Shown: positions 1 through 5,491 of the stretch, piece after piece
Numbering within the stretch: the stretch's first letter is position 1
Layout of the letters: each line of letters opens with the position of its first letter
NCBI GenBank assembly: GCA_029237755.1
Contig: JAQZBT010000021.1
Span: 1 to 11,515, forward strand
DNA length: 11,515 bases
Reading direction: 5' to 3'
From: Candidatus Saccharimonadota bacterium
GTDB lineage: Bacteria > Patescibacteriota > Saccharimonadia > UBA4664
Notes under the pieces: generated by a model
Databases searched by the model: none
The model's input: only the letters and a program-made list of their open reading frames with translations
What the model was told of the DNA's origin: nothing
Position numbers and translations under genes: made by a program

Positions 1-6
1 GGCCTC

Positions 7-21
7 CGGGTCCCCGACCCG
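7..21 (-). terminator. Weak hairpin after the femAB pair
   Basis: CGGGTC (7-12) pairs with GACCCG (16-21) around CCC, just past the femAB stop at 24. No T-run is visible leftward before the window ends, so this is only a possible terminator. Confidence 0.25.
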
Positions 22-23
22 CA

Positions 24-1064
24 CTAATACAAGAATTTTTCGGGACGACGGTTGGCCAGCTTGGCCGCGACCCGCTCGCCGAACTTCATCCAAGCCGAAT
101 ACTTCCAGCCGCTCAACGGCAAGTCCTGGCAACCGACAAATTCGGTAATCTCCGGATTGAACTTGGACTTGAAGCTGTACAGCCCGTCCCTTGGGTCCCC
201 CTTGCCCACCCGGTCCCGGTTGGGCACGCCCATCATGTCGTACTTCTCGACGCCGTGCGCCTTCAGCCAGCGCATCACCTCCCATTGCATCAGATACGAG
301 GCCTGCAATTCACGCTTGAGGTCGAACGAGCCGCCGTCCTTATACCAGCCGCGCTCGCCCAGATAGGTCGCAAACATACCGGACAAGATGTCGCCTTCGT
401 GCTTCACCAGGAAGAGTTGGCCCTGGCCGGCCCGGGCCTGCGTGTGCCAGTAGTCGAGGAAATACTCTCGCGGCCGGAGGCCATAGTGGGCGCGCGCATC
501 GGTCGCCTTCATCAGTTCAAACATATGCTCCAGATTGGCCGCGGTAGCATCAACGGCCTCCACAGTCACCCCGCCGGCCTGCGCCTTGCGAATGTTGCGC
601 CGGGCGGACTGGTTGAAACTCGCCAGGATCTCATCTTCGCTCGGTCGCAAGTCGATAAAGATAGTCGACTTCGAACCGGGGTCGCGGTTGGCCCGCAGCA
701 GGCCTACCCCGCGTAAGCGGCGCTTGTCCGCGTCATCATCGAGCAGTTCAGATTCAAACCGGGCGAGCACCCCGCCCAAGCCCGCTGCTTTGGTCTGCTC
801 AACTATCCTGAGGTAGTCCTTCTCGGTCCTGACGCCGGGACCCTTCGGGCAATACCAGACTTCTCCGAGCACAGGAGTGTGCCGCACCAGCCACTGCGCC
901 GCCACTACCCGCTCACCCAAATCGTAGACGTAGCGGCGGGGCTCCCAGCCCCAGCGGCTCTTGAAGTCACCCCAGGCCTTGGTCTGCAGCGCGTTGCCCC
1001 CGTCGGGGTTGCCAGCGACCATGTCGTCCCACCGCTCCAGTTCATCACTGGTAGCGAGTCTCAT
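24..1064 (-). CDS. FemAB-family peptidoglycan bridge aminoacyltransferase, second gene of pair
   Basis: This 346-residue protein belongs by sequence to the FemA/FemB/FemX group, cytoplasmic GNAT-fold enzymes that move an amino acid from aminoacyl-tRNA onto the stem peptide of lipid-linked peptidoglycan precursors. Visible family marks are an N-terminal WGDFKSRWGW segment (about 31-40), the YCPKGPGV block (71-78), the basic SARRNIRKA helix that opens the second GNAT domain (153-161), WYKDGGSFDLKRELQASYLMQW (240-261) and a C-terminal YDMMGV...FKSKFNP block (275-304). No long coiled-coil arm of the Staphylococcus FemA type is seen. The start is the ATG at 1064, overlapping the TGA of the upstream paralogue as ATGA, so translation is probably coupled; a weak GAGGG lies just upstream. 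The amino acid donated and the acceptor position cannot be read from sequence. Family assignment is confident, exact substrate unknown. Confidence 0.88.
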   Translation of the reverse strand: MRLATSDELERWDDMVAGNPDGGNALQTKAWGDFKSRWGWEPRRYVYDLGERVVAAQWLVRHTPVLGEVWYCPKGPGVRTEKDYLRIVEQTKAAGLGGVLARFESELLDDDADKRRLRGVGLLRANRDPGSKSTIFIDLRPSEDEILASFNQSARRNIRKAQAGGVTVEAVDATAANLEHMFELMKATDARAHYGLRPREYFLDYWHTQARAGQGQLFLVKHEGDILSGMFATYLGERGWYKDGGSFDLKRELQASYLMQWEVMRWLKAHGVEKYDMMGVPNRDRVGKGDPRDGLYSFKSKFNPEITEFVGCQDLPLSGWKYSAWMKFGERVAAKLANRRPEKFLY

Positions 1065-2044
1065 GGCTGCCCTCGAATCGCTTTCACCAACCGCCGTCCT
1101 ATGGGCTTGGCCACCGGCCAGAGGTGTTCCCAGACGTGGTAGCCAATCAGATTGATCGGGTAGTCATAGGCTCCGACGTAGTTGGTCTCGTCCGGTCCGA
1201 AGCCATCCTTGAAGCGCGACACGCCTTCATTGAGGCGGCCGTTGAAGTCATAGATCTCAAATCCGGCCGCCTTCATCTCCTCAACCGCCCGCCACTTCAG
1301 ATAATAGTTGGCCTTCAGCTCCTGGCCGGTATCGCTGACGCCGCCGTACAGCTCATAGGCCGTGCGACCAGCCGCCGCCAACCACAGAAACGCCACCGGC
1401 CTGCCCTGGTGTCGCGCCACATACAGGTAGGAATGCTCGCCCAAAGCCTCGTGCAACACGCTGTAATACTCCTCCTCGTGGATACCGAAGCCCGCCCGCT
1501 GCGCCGTCAGGGCGTACAGGTCGTACATGGCGTCCAGATCTGACCCCCGCTCAACTACCACGCCGTCACGTTCCGCCTTACGGATGTATTGGCGGTGCTT
1601 GCGGCTCATAGGCTCCTGCAGCTCCTCGATGGTCTTCTTCAAATCAAGAGTGTAGGTCTCGGCCAACTGCAGATGGTGCTTGGCCTTACGCCAGCCCTTG
1701 CCAAAAGTGGCCTTGGTCCAGGCCGGCTCCACGCGCAGGTAGAGCACCTTCTGCGCTTTGGCCCACTCAGCTACGGCGGCCAGCAGCTTAGCCGCCTTGG
1801 CGGGTTCGACCACCGGCCCCCGCGGCACGTAGGCGATGAAGCGGCCAAGCTTGGGGATCGGCCATAGCAGCACCTCGGCTACGCCCTGCCATTCGCCGTT
1901 CTCTTCCAACGCCAAACGGTACGGCGTCCACTGGTTGCTCCGCTTGGCCTCGCCCCAACCCCAGAGCTGCAACGGATGACCGTAGGCGTGATCGCTCACA
2001 TAGGAGTCCCAGGCCGGCCTGTCCGTCACTTCTATCAGTTGCAT
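1061..2044 (-). CDS. FemAB-family peptidoglycan bridge aminoacyltransferase, first gene of pair
   Basis: A 327-residue FemAB-like protein, a diverged paralogue of the gene that follows it. Shared landmarks are LQLWGWGEAKRS near the N terminus (26-36), YVPRGPVV (72-79), the basic MSRKHRQYIRKAERDGV helix (146-162), YELYGGVSD...ANYYLKW (230-251) and YDFNGRLNE...FKDGFGP (265-284). In known FemAB enzymes the equivalent segments form two GNAT folds that bind the lipid precursor and aminoacyl-tRNA. A tandem pair suggests that two successive bridge residues are added, or two different ones; this is inference. The promoter reads leftward from 2080 to 2051, and its -10 box ends only 6 nt before the ATG. 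No Shine-Dalgarno is present, so the message should be leaderless. The only alternative I would consider is another FemAB-like transferase acting on a non-peptidoglycan acceptor. Confidence 0.88.
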   Translation of the reverse strand: MQLIEVTDRPAWDSYVSDHAYGHPLQLWGWGEAKRSNQWTPYRLALEENGEWQGVAEVLLWPIPKLGRFIAYVPRGPVVEPAKAAKLLAAVAEWAKAQKVLYLRVEPAWTKATFGKGWRKAKHHLQLAETYTLDLKKTIEELQEPMSRKHRQYIRKAERDGVVVERGSDLDAMYDLYALTAQRAGFGIHEEEYYSVLHEALGEHSYLYVARHQGRPVAFLWLAAAGRTAYELYGGVSDTGQELKANYYLKWRAVEEMKAAGFEIYDFNGRLNEGVSRFKDGFGPDETNYVGAYDYPINLIGYHVWEHLWPVAKPIGRRLVKAIRGQP

Positions 2045-2050
2045 AAGGCA

Positions 2051-2080
2051 ATTGTACGTCCATCGTCTTCAAATTGACAA
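2051..2080 (-). promoter_or_regulatory. Promoter of the femAB pair, predicted leaderless
   Basis: On the minus strand TTGTCA (2080 to 2075) is followed by an 18-bp spacer and TACAAT (2056 to 2051). Six bases separate the -10 box from the ATG at 2044, so transcription should begin at or beside the start codon. The -35 lies within one copy of a TTGACAA direct repeat whose second copy serves the rightward promoter. Confidence 0.6.
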
Positions 2081-2110
2081 AGCACACGATAAGTTGACAA
2101 ATCGCGCAAT
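2071..2110. repeat. Tandem 20-bp imperfect direct repeat between divergent genes
   Basis: Bases 2071-2090 and 2091-2110 match at 15 of 20 positions and both contain TTGACAAA. Read leftward the first copy gives the -35 of the femAB promoter; read rightward the second gives the -35 of the small-protein promoter. The repeat may be a duplicated promoter element or a regulator site spaced at about two helical turns. Confidence 0.55.
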
Positions 2111-2121
2111 AGTGGTAATGT
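2094..2121 (+). promoter_or_regulatory. Promoter of the 68-aa membrane protein gene
   Basis: A perfect TTGACA (2094-2099), a 16-bp spacer and TAATGT (2116-2121) with an upstream TGG that makes an extended -10. Transcription should start near 2128, giving a leader of about 113 nt before the ATG at 2241, long for this window. Confidence 0.6.
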
Positions 2122-2127
2122 TTATCA

Positions 2128-2230
2128 CCGGAGTCACCGTACCACTTACGATCGCACTCCGAGCGACAGGCCCCCACGTAGCCTGCCCAAGCAGTCAGCA
2201 AGCACCTCTCAAACCGATTCGACCAAGGAG
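2128..2230 (+). promoter_or_regulatory. Leader with 5' hairpin and Shine-Dalgarno
   Basis: The predicted leader opens with a hairpin in which CGGAGT (2129-2134) pairs with ACTCCG (2156-2161), with an inner CGTA/TACG pairing (2138-2141 with 2147-2150). It ends with AAGGAG (2225-2230), 10 nt before the ATG at 2241, which fixes that start. The hairpin may only protect the 5' end; I recognise no riboswitch class. Confidence 0.35.
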
Positions 2231-2240
2231 CAATGCCTCT

Positions 2241-2447
2241 ATGAGCACAACCTCTGGGGAGCTAGCTCCCCGCACCGAATCCGCCCCGACGCCCGTACAA
2301 ACTATTGGCGGTCGCGTCGACTACACCCCGCGCTTCGGCTCGGTGGGCGTGTACAACCTGTTGGCAACGCTCAACATCTTCCCCCGGTTGTCCTCCGCCT
2401 ACGTCGTCGCCATCGGCACCATCGTGGCGCTTTTCATCCTCGGATGA
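2241..2447 (+). CDS. Small protein with C-terminal membrane segment, unknown function
   Basis: A 68-residue protein that I do not recognise. The first 25 or so residues are rich in Ser, Thr, Pro and Ala. A short middle part follows (GGRVDYTPRFGSVGVYNLLATLNIFPRL, about 23-50), and the protein ends in one hydrophobic stretch, AYVVAIGTIVALFILG (53-68), with nothing after it. This is a tail-anchored layout that would leave the N-terminal part in the cytoplasm if inserted in the usual way. The frame is open further upstream, but the predicted promoter lies inside that extension and AAGGAG precedes this ATG, so the short form is preferred. A terminator-like hairpin follows 29 nt after the stop, making this a single-gene unit. 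A holin-like or envelope-accessory role is possible but unsupported. Confidence 0.65.
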   Translation: MSTTSGELAPRTESAPTPVQTIGGRVDYTPRFGSVGVYNLLATLNIFPRLSSAYVVAIGTIVALFILG

Positions 2448-2476
2448 CCAGCCGCCCAGGCCCCCTACTGACTCTC

Positions 2477-2524
2477 CCGACCTGTACTTCGCAACGAAGC
2501 GAAGCCCAGGTCGGCTTCATTTTG
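2477..2524 (+). terminator. Terminator-like nested hairpin after the 68-aa gene
   Basis: CCGACCTG (2477-2484) pairs with CAGGTCGG (2507-2514), and inside it CTTCGC (2487-2492) pairs with GCGAAG (2499-2504). ATTTT follows at 2520-2524. A competing stem, GAAGCC (2501-2506) with GGCTTC (2513-2518), stands closer to the T-run and could be the actual terminator fold. Confidence 0.6.
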
Positions 2525-2537
2525 AGGCTGATTCCCC

Positions 2538-2569
2538 TTGACATTATGCTTATGATGTTATAGGATAAC
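2538..2569 (+). promoter_or_regulatory. Promoter of the lipoprotein gene, with palindrome over the -10
   Basis: TTGACA (2538-2543), 17-bp spacer, TAGGAT (2561-2566). The -10 sits in a perfect inverted repeat, GTTAT-AGG-ATAAC (2557-2569), a plausible operator. A second, overlapping reading is TTGAGG (2522-2527), 17 bp, TATGCT (2545-2550); the same TTATGCTTAT 10-mer recurs at 3353-3362 in the promoter of the 117-aa gene. Confidence 0.55.
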
Positions 2570-2608
2570 TGCATCAGCTTTCCGCTTCTCTGCCCTTGAG
2601 GGGGAATC

Positions 2609-3211
2609 ATGAAGTTCATTCACCGCGCCGCCACCCTCACCGGGGCAGCAGCACTCGTTGTACTCCTGGCCGGTTGCGTTTCCAGCGCTCCGCCCATCGA
2701 GCCCACCGACGTGGCGTCACAAAACAGCGCCGCAGTCGGCACTCCCGTCGAGGAGGCGACCACCGCCGCCCAGGCGCCCGCCGCCAGTACCGCCGAAATC
2801 GCTGTGGACGATCTCCAGACCGGTGTCAAAACCGCCTGCGAGGTCATCGACTTCGAACAACTCGTTCAGGTCATCGACGGCAGCATCTCCGGCAAAGAGT
2901 TCGGCACGCCGAATTCCTGCATCTGGACCGGCGACAACCGCTCCCTGATGCTGGAGATCACGACGTCCCCGCCACTAGACTCGGTCATGGACCGGTTCAG
3001 CAATGACCTGGACTTCCCGTCTCCCTGCCCGGAAGCGACCCGCAGCAAGTACGCCTCACAAGGCGGCACCACGACCGGCGTCTGGTGCGAACGCGACCAG
3101 GTGAGCTACATCATCGAGCTACGTACCAAGGTCGGCGACCCCGGCTTCACCACCGAGGAGCAGCAGGCCCTCGGCCCGATCATGGAGACAGTACTAGCAA
3201 GAGTCGGCTAA
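2609..3211 (+). CDS. Secreted lipoprotein, DUF3558-like cysteine domain
   Basis: A 200-residue lipoprotein. The N terminus is a classic lipid-modification signal: a basic start (MKFIHR), a hydrophobic core and the lipobox LAGC, so Cys23 should become the acylated first residue and tether the protein outside the membrane. Residues 24-70 form a flexible Ala/Thr/Pro/Ser linker. The folded part (about 71-200) has Cys77, Cys104, Cys140 and Cys160, enough for two disulfides. The spacing of the first pair, with a CxxxDxxxL-type opening and an aromatic after the second Cys (CIW), resembles the DUF3558 lipoproteins of Actinobacteria. The gene at 7552 shares this spacing. The start has a strong GAGGGGGAA 2 to 10 nt before the ATG. 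A hairpin follows the stop. Function is unknown; a surface or ligand-binding role is inference. Confidence 0.85.
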   Translation: MKFIHRAATLTGAAALVVLLAGCVSSAPPIEPTDVASQNSAAVGTPVEEATTAAQAPAASTAEIAVDDLQTGVKTACEVIDFEQLVQVIDGSISGKEFGTPNSCIWTGDNRSLMLEITTSPPLDSVMDRFSNDLDFPSPCPEATRSKYASQGGTTTGVWCERDQVSYIIELRTKVGDPGFTTEEQQALGPIMETVLARVG

Positions 3212-3270
3212 CCGGCCGGCCCCAGATCCGGGGCGGCGGTATGGGGCATACCGTCGTCCCGCTCAAACTA

Positions 3271-3308
3271 CGCCCGTCAGGCACCCGCTTGACGGGCGCT
3301 TGACGTTT
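3271..3308 (+). terminator. Terminator-like hairpin after the lipoprotein gene
   Basis: A perfect 9-bp stem, CGCCCGTCA (3271-3279) with TGACGGGCG (3290-3298), a 10-nt loop, then a broken T-tract ending GTTT. The 3' part, ACGGGCGCTT, recurs in the terminator after the related gene at 7552. A weaker 5-bp hairpin at 3219-3234 precedes it. Confidence 0.55.
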
Positions 3309-3330
3309 CAGACCCTACCTGTCGCGAACA

Positions 3331-3359
3331 TTGACATTTTCCATGATTTCGTTTATGCT
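3331..3359 (+). promoter_or_regulatory. Promoter of the 117-aa protein gene
   Basis: TTGACA (3331-3336), 17-bp spacer, TATGCT (3354-3359). The leader would be about 38 nt and contains the Shine-Dalgarno AAGGGA (3391-3396). Confidence 0.6.
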
Positions 3360-3403
3360 TATACCGCACGATCCGCATTCGTCCTCTATGAAGGGATTTC
3401 GTC

Positions 3404-3757
3404 GTGAGCATAATTTCAACCTCGGGAAGCTCGCCCGCCACGGAGCCGGGTTACATGCCCGCACCAGCCACAAGTACCACCTCGCTTCCGGCCTCCGGCC
3501 GCGAACAAGGCGATGAGCGCTTGAAGCAAGTGCTGGGCACCCTTGGTCCTCTGGATCTGCAGATCCTCGGTGCCGGCCTGGCAACAGCATCTGACGCCGC
3601 CAGCGCACCCGCCACCCCTGCACCCAGCGGCCAATCCGGTGACGCCACCTTGAGTCTCCTGTTCCAGGACCTCCTCGCCACCCACCCTGGCGACCTGGTG
3701 CTCATCGGCGCAGCCATGGAGCAAGTCGCTCCCACATCGGCCACCCAAACCGCCTAG
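3404..3757 (+). CDS. Low-complexity protein with internal duplication, unknown function
   Basis: A 117-residue protein that I do not recognise, starting at GTG with AAGGGA 7 nt upstream. Ser, Thr, Ala and Pro dominate residues 1-35, the middle linker (61-80) and the last ten residues. Between these lie two similar amphipathic stretches, about 37-62 and 80-108. Aligned without gaps at an offset of 46 residues, positions 40-59 and 86-105 share Leu, Gln, Leu, Pro, Asp, Leu, Gly and Ala, with the core reading PLDLQILGAGL in the first and PGDLVLIGAAM in the second. There is no signal peptide and no cysteine. The gene has its own promoter and terminator. Clean codon structure, the Shine-Dalgarno and flanking signals support a real gene. 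It could be a small structural, scaffold or adaptor protein; no function is claimed. Confidence 0.7.
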   Translation: MSIISTSGSSPATEPGYMPAPATSTTSLPASGREQGDERLKQVLGTLGPLDLQILGAGLATASDAASAPATPAPSGQSGDATLSLLFQDLLATHPGDLVLIGAAMEQVAPTSATQTA

Positions 3758-3779
3758 CGCGGTCAAGCGAGCCTTCCCC

Positions 3780-3814
3780 AAGGCGTTTACCAACCGGTAA
3801 GCGCCTTTCGCTTT
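3780..3814 (+). terminator. Strong hairpin terminator before tsaD
   Basis: AAGGCGTTTACC (3780-3791) pairs with GGTAAGCGCCTT (3796-3807) over 12 bp with one G-U wobble and an AACC loop, followed by TCGCTTT. It ends the 117-aa gene and lies directly in front of the tsaD promoter. Confidence 0.75.
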
Positions 3815-3842
3815 GTAGGCACCTTGCGTTATACGCTACAAT
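3813..3842 (+). promoter_or_regulatory. Possible tsaD promoter
   Basis: TACAAT (3837-3842) is a good -10 box 11 nt before the tsaD ATG; the -35 is poor (TTGTAG at 3813-3818, 18-bp spacer). The start point would fall near 3849, leaving only a 4 to 5 nt leader. Confidence 0.4.
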
Positions 3843-3853
3843 CTGGGGCAACC

Positions 3854-4888
3854 ATGAAATTGCTCGGCATCGAAACCTCCTGCGACGAAACCGCCGCAGC
3901 CGTCGTGGAAGACGGCTGTCACGCGTTATCCAACGTCGTGGCCTCTCAGATAGATATCCATAAAGAGTACGGGGGCGTAGTCCCGGAAGTCGCCGCCCGC
4001 AGCCACATCGAAGTTATCCTGCCCGTTATCCATGAGGCGATGGAGAAAGCCGGCACAGATTGGGACGACATCGACGGTATCGCCGTCACCGCCGGACCGG
4101 GACTCCTCGGTAGCCTCCTCATCGGCACGCTCACTGCTCGTACGCTGGCACTCATCCACGGCAAACCGCTCTACGCTGTGAATCACGTGGTCGCCCACAC
4201 CTTCGCCAACTTCCTGATCGACCCCCAGCCGCAGTTTCCTCTGCTCGCTTTATCCGTGTCCGGTGGTCACTCCCACCTGTTACTTTTCGAATCCCCACTC
4301 GAGTACCGCCTGCTCGGCCGCACCCGTGATGATGCGGCGGGCGAAGCCTTCGACAAGGTCGCCAAGATCATGGGTCTCCCCTACCCCGGCGGTATTAGTA
4401 TCGGCAAGGCCGCAATCCAAGGCGACGAGCATGCCTACGACTTGCCGAAGGCAAAGCTCGGCCCGGAATCGCTGGACTTCAGCTTCTCAGGCCTCAAGAC
4501 CGCCGTACTGCGCACGCTGCAAAAGGAGGTCGGGGCCGACTTCCGCCTGCCGTCATCACAAATTCCTGGCCGCATCAATCAAGACCAGGTCAACAATATG
4601 GCCGCCAGCTTCCACCGCACCGTTTACGAAACTCTCGTGGGTCAGCTACTCAAGGCCTACAAGCTATACTCGCCCAAATCGGTCGTCATCGCCGGCGGCG
4701 TCGCGGCCAACCAGCGCCTCCGCGAGGAGGTCTCTCGCCAAATCCCTCTCGAGATGCACTACGCGCCCATGCAATACTGCACCGACAACGGCGCCATGAT
4801 CGCCTCGATGGGTTACTACCTGGCCCAAGCCGGCCGCTCAGCCGACCCACTGAAGCTCACTACCGACCCCAGTCTCGCTATCAGCTAG
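3854..4888 (+). CDS. tsaD: tRNA N6-adenosine threonylcarbamoyltransferase TsaD
   Basis: TsaD (older names Gcp, YgjD) transfers the threonylcarbamoyl group from TC-AMP, made by TsaC/Sua5, onto A37 of ANN-decoding tRNAs to give t6A. This 344-residue protein has the ASKHA fold marks in order: LLGIETSCDET (3-13), AGPGLLGSLLIG (80-91), the metal ligands His111 and His115 in VNHVVAHTFANF, SGGHSHL (136-142), GEAFDKVAKIMGLPYPGG (163-180), FSGLKTA (211-217), GGVAAN (281-286) and the metal ligand Asp311 in TDNGAMIA. All expected residues are present and the length is usual. The ATG at 3854 is preferred over an in-frame TTG at 3824, because family members begin a few residues before GIETSCDET and the -10 box lies between the two. 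The gene converges on tsaC, the previous enzyme of the same pathway. Partners TsaB and TsaE are not in this window. Confidence 0.97.
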   Translation: MKLLGIETSCDETAAAVVEDGCHALSNVVASQIDIHKEYGGVVPEVAARSHIEVILPVIHEAMEKAGTDWDDIDGIAVTAGPGLLGSLLIGTLTARTLALIHGKPLYAVNHVVAHTFANFLIDPQPQFPLLALSVSGGHSHLLLFESPLEYRLLGRTRDDAAGEAFDKVAKIMGLPYPGGISIGKAAIQGDEHAYDLPKAKLGPESLDFSFSGLKTAVLRTLQKEVGADFRLPSSQIPGRINQDQVNNMAASFHRTVYETLVGQLLKAYKLYSPKSVVIAGGVAANQRLREEVSRQIPLEMHYAPMQYCTDNGAMIASMGYYLAQAGRSADPLKLTTDPSLAIS

Positions 4889-4896
4889 CGAGCTTT
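4874..4896. terminator. Shared hairpin over the tsaD and tsaC stop codons
   Basis: CTCGCTA (4874-4880) pairs with TAGCGAG (4886-4892) around a 5-nt loop, with CTTT after it on the plus strand. The tsaD TAG lies in the right arm and the tsaC TGA (read leftward) in the loop, so one palindrome may end both transcripts. The U-tract is short, so efficiency is doubtful. Confidence 0.45.
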
Positions 4897-5450
4897 ACAG
4901 CGCCTTGGCGCTTCACCTCGATACGTTCACCATCAACCCGGATCACCGTGGAAGGCAGACGGCCCGACAGGTCACCACCGTCCACATAGAAATCGACCTC
5001 ATCACCAAAGTAAGCCCGAGCCATCTCCACTCCTGTAGCACTCGGTTCGCCGGCATGATTGGCGCTGGAAGTCTGCAGTGGTCCAGTCTGCTCAAGCACG
5101 CGCCGCAGGCCCTCGTCGGCCACAACTCGCCAGGCACAATGCCCTGTGCCCTGGTCCAAATCGTTGTCGTCGCTGTGATAAGGCGTCTCAACGCTAACCG
5201 CGCCAGGCCAGTACTGCTCAACCTGTTTCAGGTACCGCTCATCAACACCGAGATCTTTTAACTGCTGCGCATTCGCCGCCACCACCGTGCCCGGCTTACC
5301 TTCGCGCCGCTTCAAGCCGTACAACCGCTTCACTGCCTCTCGGTCCGCGGCCCGCGCGACGACTCCATACACGGTATCGGTCGGCAACACGCCGACCCCG
5401 CCGGCCTTCAGGCTGGCAATCGCTTCTTCAACTGTCGCTGTGTTTTTCAT
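4881..5450 (-). CDS. tsaC: L-threonylcarbamoyladenylate synthase (TsaC/Sua5/YwlC family)
   Basis: This enzyme makes threonylcarbamoyl-AMP from threonine, bicarbonate and ATP, the first step of t6A formation. From the ATG at 5450 the protein has 189 residues, the size of the single-domain TsaC type without the extra Sua5 C-terminal domain. Family marks are PTDTVYG (23-29), the KRREGKP loop (47-53), WPGAVSVETP (81-90, usually WPGPLTLVL), TSSANHAGEPSATG (127-140) and PSTVIRV (166-172). The frame extends 11 codons further up, but the chosen ATG stands 7 nt after an extended -10 box that would lie inside the longer form, and family alignment begins here. No Shine-Dalgarno is present, so leaderless translation is expected. 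The 3' end overlaps tsaD by 8 bp, tail to tail. Confidence 0.93.
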   Translation of the reverse strand: MKNTATVEEAIASLKAGGVGVLPTDTVYGVVARAADREAVKRLYGLKRREGKPGTVVAANAQQLKDLGVDERYLKQVEQYWPGAVSVETPYHSDDNDLDQGTGHCAWRVVADEGLRRVLEQTGPLQTSSANHAGEPSATGVEMARAYFGDEVDFYVDGGDLSGRLPSTVIRVDGERIEVKRQGAVKLAS

Positions 5451-5457
5451 CGGCCGT

Positions 5458-5466
5458 ATTGTACCA
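5458..5466 (-). promoter_or_regulatory. Extended -10 promoter of tsaC, leaderless
   Basis: Reading leftward, TGG-TACAAT (5466 to 5458) is a full extended -10 box with no good -35. Seven bases separate it from the ATG at 5450. The longer string AGATGGTACA is shared with the promoter of the 89-aa gene at 7425. Confidence 0.6.
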
Positions 5467-5468
5467 TC

Positions 5469-5477
5469 TGTTATTAA
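5469..5477 (+). promoter_or_regulatory. Extended -10 promoter of the J-protein gene
   Basis: TGT-TATTAA (5469-5477) is an extended -10 box, 14 nt before the ATG at 5492. It stands back to back with the tsaC box, only 2 bp away, so the two promoters can hardly be occupied together. No Shine-Dalgarno follows. Confidence 0.45.
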
Positions 5478-5491
5478 CCTCAAAACCGGGT

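Noticed and set aside
2052..2240. Longer form of the 68-aa protein (131 residues)
   Set aside because: The TTGACA/TAATGT promoter lies inside the extension and AAGGAG precedes the ATG at 2241.
2233..2244. Three-codon upstream frame (ATG CCT CTA TGA) overlapping the 2241 ATG
   Set aside because: The AAGGAG is only 2 nt before this ATG, too close for initiation; probably chance.
2241..3757. Toxin-antitoxin, defence or phage module among the small genes
   Set aside because: Each gene has its own promoter and terminator, none overlaps another, and none shows a known toxin, antitoxin or nuclease motif.
3824..3853. TTG start giving ten more residues to TsaD
   Set aside because: Family members begin near MKLLGIETSCDET, and the probable -10 box lies between the two starts.
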